Positions 25,631 to 33,305 of a DNA stretch of 64,000 nt are shown here, in pieces. Position numbers and translations under genes: made by a program. Numbering within the stretch: position 1 is the first letter of the stretch; each line of letters opens with the position of its first letter. This stretch comes from Solibacillus sp040274725 (lineage in GTDB: Bacteria; Bacillota; Bacilli; Bacillales_A; Planococcaceae). Where the stretch lies: positions 81,282-145,281 of the forward strand of contig JBEMAQ010000007.1 of the NCBI GenBank assembly GCA_040274725.1, given 5' to 3'. A model generated the notes under the pieces. The model had not been told where the DNA came from. It searched no databases and saw only the letters and a list, made by a program, of their open reading frames with translations.

Positions 25631-27016
25631 ATGAGTACTTGTATCGTAAAAAACCCTGCAACAGGGGCAGTTGTAGATGAAATCGGGATTCACACTGCTG
25701 AAGAAATTACAAATAAAATTAATTACGGGCAAGACGCACTCCAAACATGGAAAAAGACAAGTGCCTATGAGCGTGCAAATTTGTTAATGAAATGGTCTAG
25801 CCTTATTAAAGAAAATCGCGAGGCATTAGGCGAGCTCATTACAAAAGAAAACGGCAAGCCGTTACGCGAAGCTTTAGGCGAAGTAGATTATGCAGTGAGC
25901 TATATTGACTGGTATGCAGAGGAAGCAAAACGTATTTACGGTCGTACAGTTCCTGCACCTGCGACAACAAAACGTATCATTGTCACACGTGAAGCAATCG
26001 GTATGGTTGCTGCGATTACACCGTGGAACTTCCCTGCTGCTATGATGACACGTAAAGCGGCTCCTGCACTCGCTGCGGGCTGTACATTTATCGTCAAACC
26101 AGCGGAGGAAACGCCACTGACTACAATTCGTTTAATTGAATTAGCACACGAAGCAGGGTTCCCTGAGCATACCGTACAATACGTGCTGGCTGATGGCCCA
26201 TTAGTAGGTGAAATTTTCACAACACATAAAGCGATTCGTAAAATTACATTCACAGGTTCTACACCTGTCGGCAAGCTTCTTATGGCGCAGGGTGCAAGTA
26301 CGGTGAAGCATATGACGATGGAGCTTGGCGGGCACGCACCGATTATCGTCGCTGAAGATGCCAATTTAGATTTGGCCGTAGAGCAATCCGTCATTGCCAA
26401 ATACCGAAATGCAGGTCAAACATGCGTATCGCCAAACCGCCTACTTGTTCACGAAAGTGTAGCGGAAGCATTTACTGAAAAGCTAGTGGCGCGTGCGAAG
26501 CAGCTGTCGGTTGGTAATGGTTTAGAGGCGCAAACAGATGTCGGCCCTATCATTAATAAAAAGGGCTTCGACAAAATCGTGGACCAACTACAAGATGCTG
26601 CCGATAAAGGTGCAAGCTTTGCAACAGGCAATGAATTTACGTTTGATACAGAAAGTGATTATTATTTCGTGCAGCCGACTGTCTTAACAAACGTAACAGC
26701 TGACATGAAAATTATGCAGGAAGAAACGTTCGGCCCTGTCATCCCAGTCCTTACGTATTCAAACTTGGATGAAGCGATTGAAATTGCGAATAGCACACCG
26801 TACGGGCTTGCTGCGTACTTCTTCACAGAAAGCTATAAAACAGGCACGTATCTTGGTGAAAATCTGCAATTCGGTATTCTTGGCTGGAATGACGGTGCCC
26901 CGTCCGGCGCGCATATTCCGTTTGGTGGTATGAAGGAATCAGGAATCGGACGTGAAGGTGGTTCAGAAGGTATTGAGCCTTACTTAGAAACAAAATATTT
27001 ATCGATTACACTGTAA
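25631..27016 (+). CDS. gabD: Succinate-semialdehyde dehydrogenase
   Basis: Aldehyde dehydrogenase superfamily, 461 residues. TPWNFPAAM, FTGSTPVGK, the glutamate of MELGGHAPI and the nucleophile Cys of NAGQTCVSPNR match GabD, which oxidises succinate semialdehyde to succinate. It lies 12 bases after gabT with its own GGAGG and ends in HIPFGGMKESGIGREGG as in the family. A strong terminator lies about 100 bases downstream. Confidence 0.92.
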   Translation: MSTCIVKNPATGAVVDEIGIHTAEEITNKINYGQDALQTWKKTSAYERANLLMKWSSLIKENREALGELITKENGKPLREALGEVDYAVSYIDWYAEEAKRIYGRTVPAPATTKRIIVTREAIGMVAAITPWNFPAAMMTRKAAPALAAGCTFIVKPAEETPLTTIRLIELAHEAGFPEHTVQYVLADGPLVGEIFTTHKAIRKITFTGSTPVGKLLMAQGASTVKHMTMELGGHAPIIVAEDANLDLAVEQSVIAKYRNAGQTCVSPNRLLVHESVAEAFTEKLVARAKQLSVGNGLEAQTDVGPIINKKGFDKIVDQLQDAADKGASFATGNEFTFDTESDYYFVQPTVLTNVTADMKIMQEETFGPVIPVLTYSNLDEAIEIANSTPYGLAAYFFTESYKTGTYLGENLQFGILGWNDGAPSGAHIPFGGMKESGIGREGGSEGIEPYLETKYLSITL

Positions 27017-27114
27017 AGTATAGAGGGCGATGAACGCTAGACTTATTGGATTCTGCTCAATTTAAATAGACGAAACACGATTAATTCATCGCTCGTATTT
27101 TCATTTCCAATGCC

Positions 27115-27167
27115 GTTCTTATTATATAGGTAAGTGAAAAACTTCCTATATAATAAGAACATTTTTT
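27115..27167 (+). terminator. Strong terminator after gabTD
   Basis: GTTCTTATTATATAGG (27115-27130) pairs perfectly over 16 bases with CCTATATAATAAGAAC (27145-27160), followed by ATTTTTT. A further GCGATGAA/TTCATCGC pair (about 27032/27085) precedes it. Confidence 0.85.
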
Positions 27168-27208
27168 AACTTTAAACTATTTCAATCTATTTTAAGGAGT
27201 TTTTTTCG

Positions 27209-28669
27209 ATGGCAAACAAAGTACGTGTGCGCTATGCACCGAGCCCTACAGGATTTTTACACATTGGCGGTGCAAGAACAGCACTGTTTAATTATTTATA
27301 TGCAAAACGACATAATGGTGATTTCATCGTGCGTATTGAGGATACCGACATCGAGCGCAATGTTGAAGGTGGCGAGGCCTCTCAGCTAGACAATTTACGT
27401 TGGTTAGGCGTTACGCCCGACGAATCCATCGATATCGGTGGCCCGTATGCACCTTATCGTCAAATGGAACGCCTTGATCTTTACACGAAACATGCAGCGC
27501 AATTAGTAGAAAGCGGTCAAGCTTATAAATGCTTTTGCTCCACTGACACATTAGCCGCTGTGCGTGAGCAGCAATTAGCAGATGGGATTGCCGCACCTCA
27601 TTATAACGGTGCTTGTCGAAACCTATCTAGCGAAGAAATTAAAGAAAAGGAACATGCAGGTATTCCGTACACCATTCGTATGCGTGTACCAGAAAATCAT
27701 ACGTACCGTTTTGATGACCTTGTGCGCGGGACTGTCACATTCGAGTCGAAGGATATTGGCGACTGGGTCATTGTGAAAACAAATGGCATCCCTACATACA
27801 ACTTTGCTGTAGCGCTAGATGATTACTACATGGACATTACACACGTCTTCCGCGGTGAAGAGCATTTATCCAATACACCGAAACAAATGATGATATTTGA
27901 TGCATGGAACTGGGAAGCACCTCAGTTTGGACATATGACATTAATCGTGAATGAACAGCGTAAAAAGCTATCGAAGCGTGATGAAACAATCGTGCAATTC
28001 GTTTCACAATATAGAGAGCTTGGCTATTTACCTGAAGCGATGTTTAACTTCTTTGCACTGTTAGGCTGGTCTCCTGAAGGCGAGCAAGAGATTTTTTCAA
28101 AGGATGCGTTAATTGCCTCATTCGATATTAATCGCCTCTCAAAATCTGTGTCGATGTTTGATGCAAAGAAATTAAAATGGATGAATAACCAATATTTAAA
28201 AGCGTTACCACTGCAAATAGCTACTACCTTCATTGTGCCATTTTTACAAAAAGCAGGCGCACTGCCAGCTACACTGACAAATGAAGAAGAGCAATGGGCA
28301 ACAACATTAATTTCTTTATACCAGGAGCAATTAAGCTACGGAGCTGAAATTGTCCCTTTAACAGCACAATTTTTCACAGAAGATCTTTCGTACACGGGTG
28401 AAGCAAAGACACTTTTACAACAGGAGCACACAAAGCAAATTATAGACGCCTTCATACAAGCCATTACTGCACTTGATTCATTTGATGCCCATTCGATTAA
28501 AGGTGCAATCAAAACTGTTCAACAAGCGACGAATTTAAAAGGAAAACAATTATTTATGCCCATTCGCGCTGTAACTACCGGTCAAACTTCCGGTCCTGAA
28601 TTGCCGGTTGTGTTGCAATTATTAGGCAAGGAACGTGTGCTACATCGTCTGCAAGCAATTTATGCGTAA
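27209..28669 (+). CDS. gltX: Glutamyl-tRNA synthetase
   Basis: Class I synthetase of 486 residues. The HIGH-type motif is in PSPTGFLHIGGARTALF near the start, the zinc-site cysteines in CFC and GAC around residues 107-132, and the KMSKS-type motif KLSKRD near residue 253. In Bacillales, which lack GlnRS, GluRS charges both tRNA-Glu and tRNA-Gln. Here it stands alone between gabD and clpB rather than in the usual ispF-gltX-cysE-cysS group, which suggests relocation or a second copy. AAGGAG precedes the ATG. Confidence 0.95.
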   Translation: MANKVRVRYAPSPTGFLHIGGARTALFNYLYAKRHNGDFIVRIEDTDIERNVEGGEASQLDNLRWLGVTPDESIDIGGPYAPYRQMERLDLYTKHAAQLVESGQAYKCFCSTDTLAAVREQQLADGIAAPHYNGACRNLSSEEIKEKEHAGIPYTIRMRVPENHTYRFDDLVRGTVTFESKDIGDWVIVKTNGIPTYNFAVALDDYYMDITHVFRGEEHLSNTPKQMMIFDAWNWEAPQFGHMTLIVNEQRKKLSKRDETIVQFVSQYRELGYLPEAMFNFFALLGWSPEGEQEIFSKDALIASFDINRLSKSVSMFDAKKLKWMNNQYLKALPLQIATTFIVPFLQKAGALPATLTNEEEQWATTLISLYQEQLSYGAEIVPLTAQFFTEDLSYTGEAKTLLQQEHTKQIIDAFIQAITALDSFDAHSIKGAIKTVQQATNLKGKQLFMPIRAVTTGQTSGPELPVVLQLLGKERVLHRLQAIYA

Positions 28670-28731
28670 ACGGCTTAATACAATCTTTTCTTAAGTAGAT
28701 GTATTCGAAAATCTATACTTGCTTCTACATT

Positions 28732-28772
28732 AAAAAAGTAGGAAAAGCTATCTGCGCTTCTCCTACTTTTTC
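28732..28772. terminator. Bidirectional terminator between gltX and clpB
   Basis: AAAAGTAGGAAAAGC pairs with GCTTCTCCTACTTTT (one wobble) around a 7-base loop; A-run and T-run flank it, so both convergent genes can use it. Confidence 0.85.
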
Positions 28773-28774
28773 TG

Positions 28775-30910
28775 TTAGTTCACTGGATTAATTTTTTGAA
28801 TTTGTAATGCATCATCAGCGATTGACACATACAGCTTATCCCCAGCAACGGCTTCCCCTTTTAACAACTCACGTGCGACAACCGTTTCTAAATGGCGCTG
28901 CACGAAGCGTTTTAGTGGACGTGCACCGAACTGCGGATCAATGCCGTGCTTCACAACCCAATCAATAACTGCATCCTCCACCTGCAATTCAACTTCTTGC
29001 TGTGCAACACGCTTTTGTAGCTGCTGTACATATTTCCAAGCAATGGCGTGAAAATGCTCATTCGATAAGGCATGAAACATGATAATATCATCCATACGGT
29101 TTAACAGTTCCGGCTTAAAATGCTGACGCAACGCCGTATTTACTAGCGTCTCTGCTTCTGCGCTTTCCTCTAATAAATATTGTGAGCCAATATTTGACGT
29201 CATAATAACAACTGTATTTGTAAAATTTACGTAGCGCCCTTGGCTATCCGTAATACGCCCATCATCTAGCACTTGTAGTAAAATGTTCGCGACATCAGGG
29301 TGCGCCTTTTCAATTTCATCAAGCAATACAACACAGTACGGATTACGACGTACAGCCTCCGTTAGCTGACCGCCCTCCTCATAGCCAATATAGCCAGGAG
29401 GTGCACCGACTAAGCGTGACACACTATGCTTTTCCATATATTCACTCATATCAATGCGAATGAAGTGGTCCTCTGAGTCAAATAGCTGCGCAGCAAGTGC
29501 CTTGGCAAGCTCCGTTTTGCCGACACCTGTTGGACCTAAAAACAAGAAGCTACCAATCGGCTTATTCGGATCTTTAATGCCTGCGCGTGCACGCCATACT
29601 GCCTCTGTGACAAGTGTGACCGCTTTTTCCTGACCAACAACACGCTCATGCAGTGTATCATGTAGACGTAGTAGTTTTTCGCGTTCGCCTTCAACAAGTT
29701 TCGTTACCGGAATACCTGTCCAGCGCGAAACAATCGATGCTACCTCATCCTCGGTTACCTCTTCACGTAAAATCCGCTTGCCATCCGTCTGTGCTAACTG
29801 TGCTTCAAGCTCTGCTAATTCCTTTTCTAACTGCGGGATTTTACTATATTGCAACTCGGCCGCCTTATTGTAATCACCGCGCAGTTGCGCATCCTCTGAA
29901 TCACGACGTAATTTATCTAATTGCTCACGCTTTTCCTGCAAGTTTTGAATGCCGTTTTTCTCCAGCTCCCATTGTTTAAATAAGCTATCTGAAGACGCGC
30001 GCAGCTTTTCAATTTCAGCCGTTAACTGCTCAAGACGCTTTTGGCTCGCCGCGTCCTTTTCCTTACGCAGCGCCTGCTCTTCAATTTCTAGTTGCATCAG
30101 ACGGCGCTTCACTAAATCAAGCTCCTGTGGCATTGAATCAATTTCTGTACGAATCATTGCGCACGCTTCATCAATTAAGTCGATTGCTTTATCTGGTAAG
30201 AAGCGCTCTGTAATATAGCGATTTGATAATTCTGATGCGGCAATAATCGCGCGGTCATGGATACGTACACCATGATGTAGCTCAAAGCGTTCCTTCAGTC
30301 CGCGTAAAATCGATACTGTATCCTCAATTGACGGCTCACGCACGAGCACTTGCTGGAAGCGACGCTCAAGCGCTGGGTCCTTTTCAATGTGCATGCGGTA
30401 CTCATCAAGCGTTGTTGCCCCGATGCAGTGTAGCTCACCACGCGCAAGCATCGGCTTGAGCATATTGCCAGCATCCATCGCACCGTCTGTTTTGCCCGCA
30501 CCAACAATTGTATGCATTTCATCAATAAATAAAATAATGCGCCCATTTGCTTCTTTCACTTGCTTTAGCACACCTTGCAAACGCTCCTCAAACTGACCGC
30601 GGTAACTTGCCCCTGCGATTAAAGCACTCATATCAAGCTCATACAGTTCGCAGTCCTTCAACCCTTCTGGTACATCTTTGCGTACAATACGCTGTGCAAG
30701 CCCTTCTACAATTGCTGTTTTCCCAACCCCTGGCTCCCCAATAAGTACCGGATTATTTTTTGTTTTGCGCGATAAAATGCGAATGACGTTGCGAATTTCT
30801 TCATCACGGCCAATGACTGGATCCATTTTTCCGTTTTTTACTTGTTCAATTAAATTGCGTCCAAATTGCTCTAATGGTGGACGATTATCCTCTGTTTGTC
30901 TAAATTGCAT
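28775..30910 (-). CDS. clpB: ClpB disaggregase lacking the N-terminal domain
   Basis: AAA+ chaperone that, with DnaK, pulls proteins out of aggregates. Both ATPase modules are seen: Walker A GEPGVGKT (residues 58-65) and GPTGVGKT (about 459-466). The long coiled-coil M-domain typical of ClpB, not ClpC or ClpE, lies between about 265 and 385. The length of 711 compares with about 860 for full ClpB: the roughly 145-residue substrate-binding N-domain is absent. This is not a truncation by the start choice, because AAAGGGG, a CtsR-type box and a sigma-A promoter directly precede this ATG. It has no ClpP-binding loop that I can recognise. Confidence 0.93.
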   Translation of the reverse strand: MQFRQTEDNRPPLEQFGRNLIEQVKNGKMDPVIGRDEEIRNVIRILSRKTKNNPVLIGEPGVGKTAIVEGLAQRIVRKDVPEGLKDCELYELDMSALIAGASYRGQFEERLQGVLKQVKEANGRIILFIDEMHTIVGAGKTDGAMDAGNMLKPMLARGELHCIGATTLDEYRMHIEKDPALERRFQQVLVREPSIEDTVSILRGLKERFELHHGVRIHDRAIIAASELSNRYITERFLPDKAIDLIDEACAMIRTEIDSMPQELDLVKRRLMQLEIEEQALRKEKDAASQKRLEQLTAEIEKLRASSDSLFKQWELEKNGIQNLQEKREQLDKLRRDSEDAQLRGDYNKAAELQYSKIPQLEKELAELEAQLAQTDGKRILREEVTEDEVASIVSRWTGIPVTKLVEGEREKLLRLHDTLHERVVGQEKAVTLVTEAVWRARAGIKDPNKPIGSFLFLGPTGVGKTELAKALAAQLFDSEDHFIRIDMSEYMEKHSVSRLVGAPPGYIGYEEGGQLTEAVRRNPYCVVLLDEIEKAHPDVANILLQVLDDGRITDSQGRYVNFTNTVVIMTSNIGSQYLLEESAEAETLVNTALRQHFKPELLNRMDDIIMFHALSNEHFHAIAWKYVQQLQKRVAQQEVELQVEDAVIDWVVKHGIDPQFGARPLKRFVQRHLETVVARELLKGEAVAGDKLYVSIADDALQIQKINPVN

Positions 30911-30932
30911 CGTTAAACACCCCTTTAAAAAG

Positions 30933-30949
30933 TTTGACCTTTACTGACT
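30933..30949 (-). promoter_or_regulatory. CtsR operator upstream of clpB
   Basis: Minus-strand AGTCAGTAAAGGTCAAA matches the CtsR heat-shock repeat RGTCAAANANRGTCAAA at 15 of 17 positions. It lies just downstream of the promoter -10, a position suited to repression. Confidence 0.8.
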
Positions 30950-30955
30950 AATTAA

Positions 30956-30984
30956 ATTATATGTCGAAAATTTCCGAAATGCAA
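30956..30984 (-). promoter_or_regulatory. Sigma-A promoter of clpB
   Basis: Minus strand TTGCAT (30979-30984), 17-base spacer, TATAAT (30956-30961). Confidence 0.7.
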
Positions 30985-31066
30985 AAAATTATCCTCATTA
31001 CTTTTTATAATTTTGCACATATTAAAAGTTCCTCATACATTTACCAAGTTCAATTGGCATCCTAAT

Positions 31067-31098
31067 AAAAAAATCCCGCTACACGAGTAGCGGGATTT
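31067..31098 (-). terminator. Terminator after the yitW-like gene
   Basis: AAATCCCGCTAC and GTAGCGGGATTT form a 12-base perfect stem with a 4-base loop, followed by a T-run on the minus strand. Confidence 0.9.
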
Positions 31099-31101
31099 AG
31101 A

Positions 31102-31416
31102 TTAGCGAATGCCTAATGCCATTTTTGCATAGCGGCTCATATTGTCTTTTGACCATGCTGGCTGCCAGACGATATTCACTTCAGTTTTTTTCACTTCTGG
31201 TAATTCACCTAATGCTGTTTGCACTTGGTCTACAATGACTGGACCTAGTGGGCAACCCATTGATGTTAATGTCATTGTCACAGTTGCTGTGCCCTCTTCG
31301 TCTAAATCTACATCATATACTAAACCTAAGTTTACAATATCAATGCCTAGCTCAGGGTCAATTACATTTTCTAAAGCACCTAACATGCTGTCTTTCATAT
31401 CTTGATCAATTGCCAT
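31102..31416 (-). CDS. MIP18/SufT-like Fe-S assembly protein (YitW-like)
   Basis: A 104-residue single-domain protein of the DUF59/MIP18 family. VIDPELGIDIVNLGLVYDV is the family signature and the conserved Cys is in TSMGCPLG (about residue 55). Members such as SufT help mature iron-sulfur proteins. In B. subtilis the homologue yitW lies with yitV and yitU, and the same three genes are neighbours here. GGAGA precedes the ATG at 31416. Confidence 0.88.
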   Translation of the reverse strand: MAIDQDMKDSMLGALENVIDPELGIDIVNLGLVYDVDLDEEGTATVTMTLTSMGCPLGPVIVDQVQTALGELPEVKKTEVNIVWQPAWSKDNMSRYAKMALGIR

Positions 31417-31470
31417 ACGAATTCTCCTCTCAAAAACGTGCTATTTTTTTATCATATCAGAACTCGGGGG

Positions 31471-32229
31471 TTATGCCAAATTTTGTGCTAGCCAATCGGT
31501 TACAGCAAGTACACCACTTCTTGACACAGCATGCCCTGCTTTTGCGTCTGCTATGTACGCACTTTTGCCTTGCTCGCCGCTCGCCTCTAGCTCCTCATAA
31601 AACGGACGCGTCATCGCATACGGTACAACCTGATCTCTCTTGCCGTGCCAGAAAAGAATCGGTGTGTGTGCAAAAATCGCTCGTTTATTCTCTAAATCAA
31701 ATTTCGCAAACATGTGTAGCATCTCATTTTTTTGCTGCTCTGTTATCGGAAATTGAATACCGCGCGCCGCAAAATCAGCTAACTGATGCTCGGCAAGCTT
31801 CGTATAACTTGTGACACCCATACAAATCGCTGCCGACTGAATCCAATCATAAATCGCTAGACAACCCGATGTAACAATACCACCCATCGATGTCCCAGCA
31901 ATCCCGATACGATTTGTCGTGAGTAGCTTACGATTTATGAGTTCTGCATGTATAGTTTGCACTTCTTCTACAGATTTTAAGACAATCTTCCAAAAGTTTA
32001 AATTCATTTGCTCTTCGGACATTTCAATCGCACGCTCACCATGTAAATACGCATCAGGCAAGAGAACACGCATACCCTTCTCGACAAGCTGATACGCATA
32101 ATGCAGGTTGTGCTCCTTCGCACTTAAAAAGCCGTGCAAAAAAATAACAACAGGTGCATCTCCTGTCATGCCATCCTTATAAATATGTAAAAGCGGAATT
32201 CGGTTCCAATTTTCTGTCGTTACAATCAC
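31471..32229 (-). CDS. yitV: Alpha/beta-hydrolase esterase (YitV-like)
   Basis: A 252-residue alpha/beta hydrolase of the prolyl-oligopeptidase-like esterase group. HGF (residues 32-34) forms the oxyanion region, the nucleophile Ser is in GTSMGG (about 113-118), the acid is in HGKRDQVVP (about 201) and the His in AKAGHAVS (about 233). The likely start is a GTG at 32229. Upstream of the yitW-like gene on the same strand and divergent from the yitU-like gene. Substrate not known. Confidence 0.82.
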   Translation of the reverse strand: MIVTTENWNRIPLLHIYKDGMTGDAPVVIFLHGFLSAKEHNLHYAYQLVEKGMRVLLPDAYLHGERAIEMSEEQMNLNFWKIVLKSVEEVQTIHAELINRKLLTTNRIGIAGTSMGGIVTSGCLAIYDWIQSAAICMGVTSYTKLAEHQLADFAARGIQFPITEQQKNEMLHMFAKFDLENKRAIFAHTPILFWHGKRDQVVPYAMTRPFYEELEASGEQGKSAYIADAKAGHAVSRSGVLAVTDWLAQNLA

Positions 32230-32352
32230 TATGCCACGTCCTTATAAGTTAGTAATAACTTAACATTAACAAATTTTTGCATTGGATTCAAAACTTTGAC
32301 GCACATCTTTAGAAAACGTTACAATTAAGCACAGACATAAGGGGGATTTTTT

Positions 32353-33159
32353 ATGAAACAACATTTAATCGTACTGGATTTAGATGGTACACTACTAACA
32401 GATGATAAAACCATTTCACATACAACCAAAACAACACTTCAACGAGCAAAGGAAGAAGGACATCAAGTAATGATCGCAACAGGTCGTCCGTTCCGTGCAA
32501 GTGAGGTTTATTACAAGGAGCTTGGGCTGACAACACCCATCGTTAACTTTAACGGTGCGTACGTCCATCATCCACTTAATCCGATGTGGCAGGATATCCA
32601 TTCGCCGATTTCGATACGTGTCGTACGAGACGTAGTCGAATCCGTTCATAAATATGAATACAAAAATTTAATTGCTGAAGTATTGGATGATGTCTACATT
32701 CATCATGAGGATGATGTAATGCTTAACAGCTTTAATATGGGCAATCCGCGCGTGCTACTTGGCGATATTACGAAAAATTTAACGCAGGACCCAACAAGCC
32801 TGCTCATTTATGCACAGGAAAATAATATCCCGATTATTCGCCAACACTTGCAGGATGTGCATGCTGAGGTCATTGAGCACCGTACCTGGGGCGCGCCGTT
32901 CCCGATTGTCGAAGTTGTGCGTAAAGGCTTAAGTAAAGCGGTTGGCATTCATCATATCGCACAGGAAATGGGCATCCCGCGTGAGCGCATTATTGCGTTT
33001 GGTGATGAGGACAATGACCTTGAAATGATTGACTATGCAGGCATTGGTGTCGCGATGCATAACGGCATTGCCGAGCTGAAAAATATCGCCAATGAAGTGA
33101 CCTTATCAAACAATGAAGACGGTATTGCGAAGTTTTTAACGAATCGCCTAAAATTATAA
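32353..33159 (+). CDS. yitU: Cof-type HAD phosphatase (YitU-like)
   Basis: A 268-residue HAD-superfamily hydrolase, type IIB (Cof). Motif I is VLDLDGTLLTDD (residues 7-18) with the nucleophile Asp, motif II IATGRPF, motif III the lysine of GLSKAVGI and motif IV GDEDNDLEM. YitU of B. subtilis has been linked to dephosphorylation of a riboflavin precursor; this is a family-level expectation only. AAGGGGG precedes the ATG. A perfect-stem terminator follows at once. Confidence 0.88.
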   Translation: MKQHLIVLDLDGTLLTDDKTISHTTKTTLQRAKEEGHQVMIATGRPFRASEVYYKELGLTTPIVNFNGAYVHHPLNPMWQDIHSPISIRVVRDVVESVHKYEYKNLIAEVLDDVYIHHEDDVMLNSFNMGNPRVLLGDITKNLTQDPTSLLIYAQENNIPIIRQHLQDVHAEVIEHRTWGAPFPIVEVVRKGLSKAVGIHHIAQEMGIPRERIIAFGDEDNDLEMIDYAGIGVAMHNGIAELKNIANEVTLSNNEDGIAKFLTNRLKL

Positions 33160-33164
33160 AAAAT

Positions 33165-33203
33165 ACGATTTTGAACAGCTGTGTTCAAAATCGTGATTTT
33201 TTT
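33165..33203 (+). terminator. Terminator after the yitU-like gene
   Basis: ACGATTTTGAAC and GTTCAAAATCGT form a 12-base perfect stem with a 6-base loop, followed by seven to eight T. Confidence 0.9.
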
Positions 33204-33210
33204 GTTATAA

Positions 33211-33246
33211 TGCGTAGCTGTTACACCAAGGTCCCACAGCTACGTA
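33211..33246. repeat. Hairpin downstream of the amylase-like gene
   Basis: CGTAGCTGT and ACAGCTACG form a 9-base perfect stem around an 18-base loop. There is no T-run next to it on either strand, so it does not look like a simple terminator. Confidence 0.4.
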
Positions 33247-33305
33247 TATAACATATAGAAAGGTTAAGTCTATTTGTATATAGCTCCACCTATAACTATC
33301 CTATT

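Noticed and set aside
25936..26400. 154-codon minus-strand frame opposite gabD
   Set aside because: A shadow of gabD without ribosome binding site or family resemblance.
28775..30910. ClpC or ClpE instead of ClpB
   Set aside because: The long coiled-coil middle domain is of the ClpB type and neither the ClpE zinc finger nor the short ClpC linker is present.
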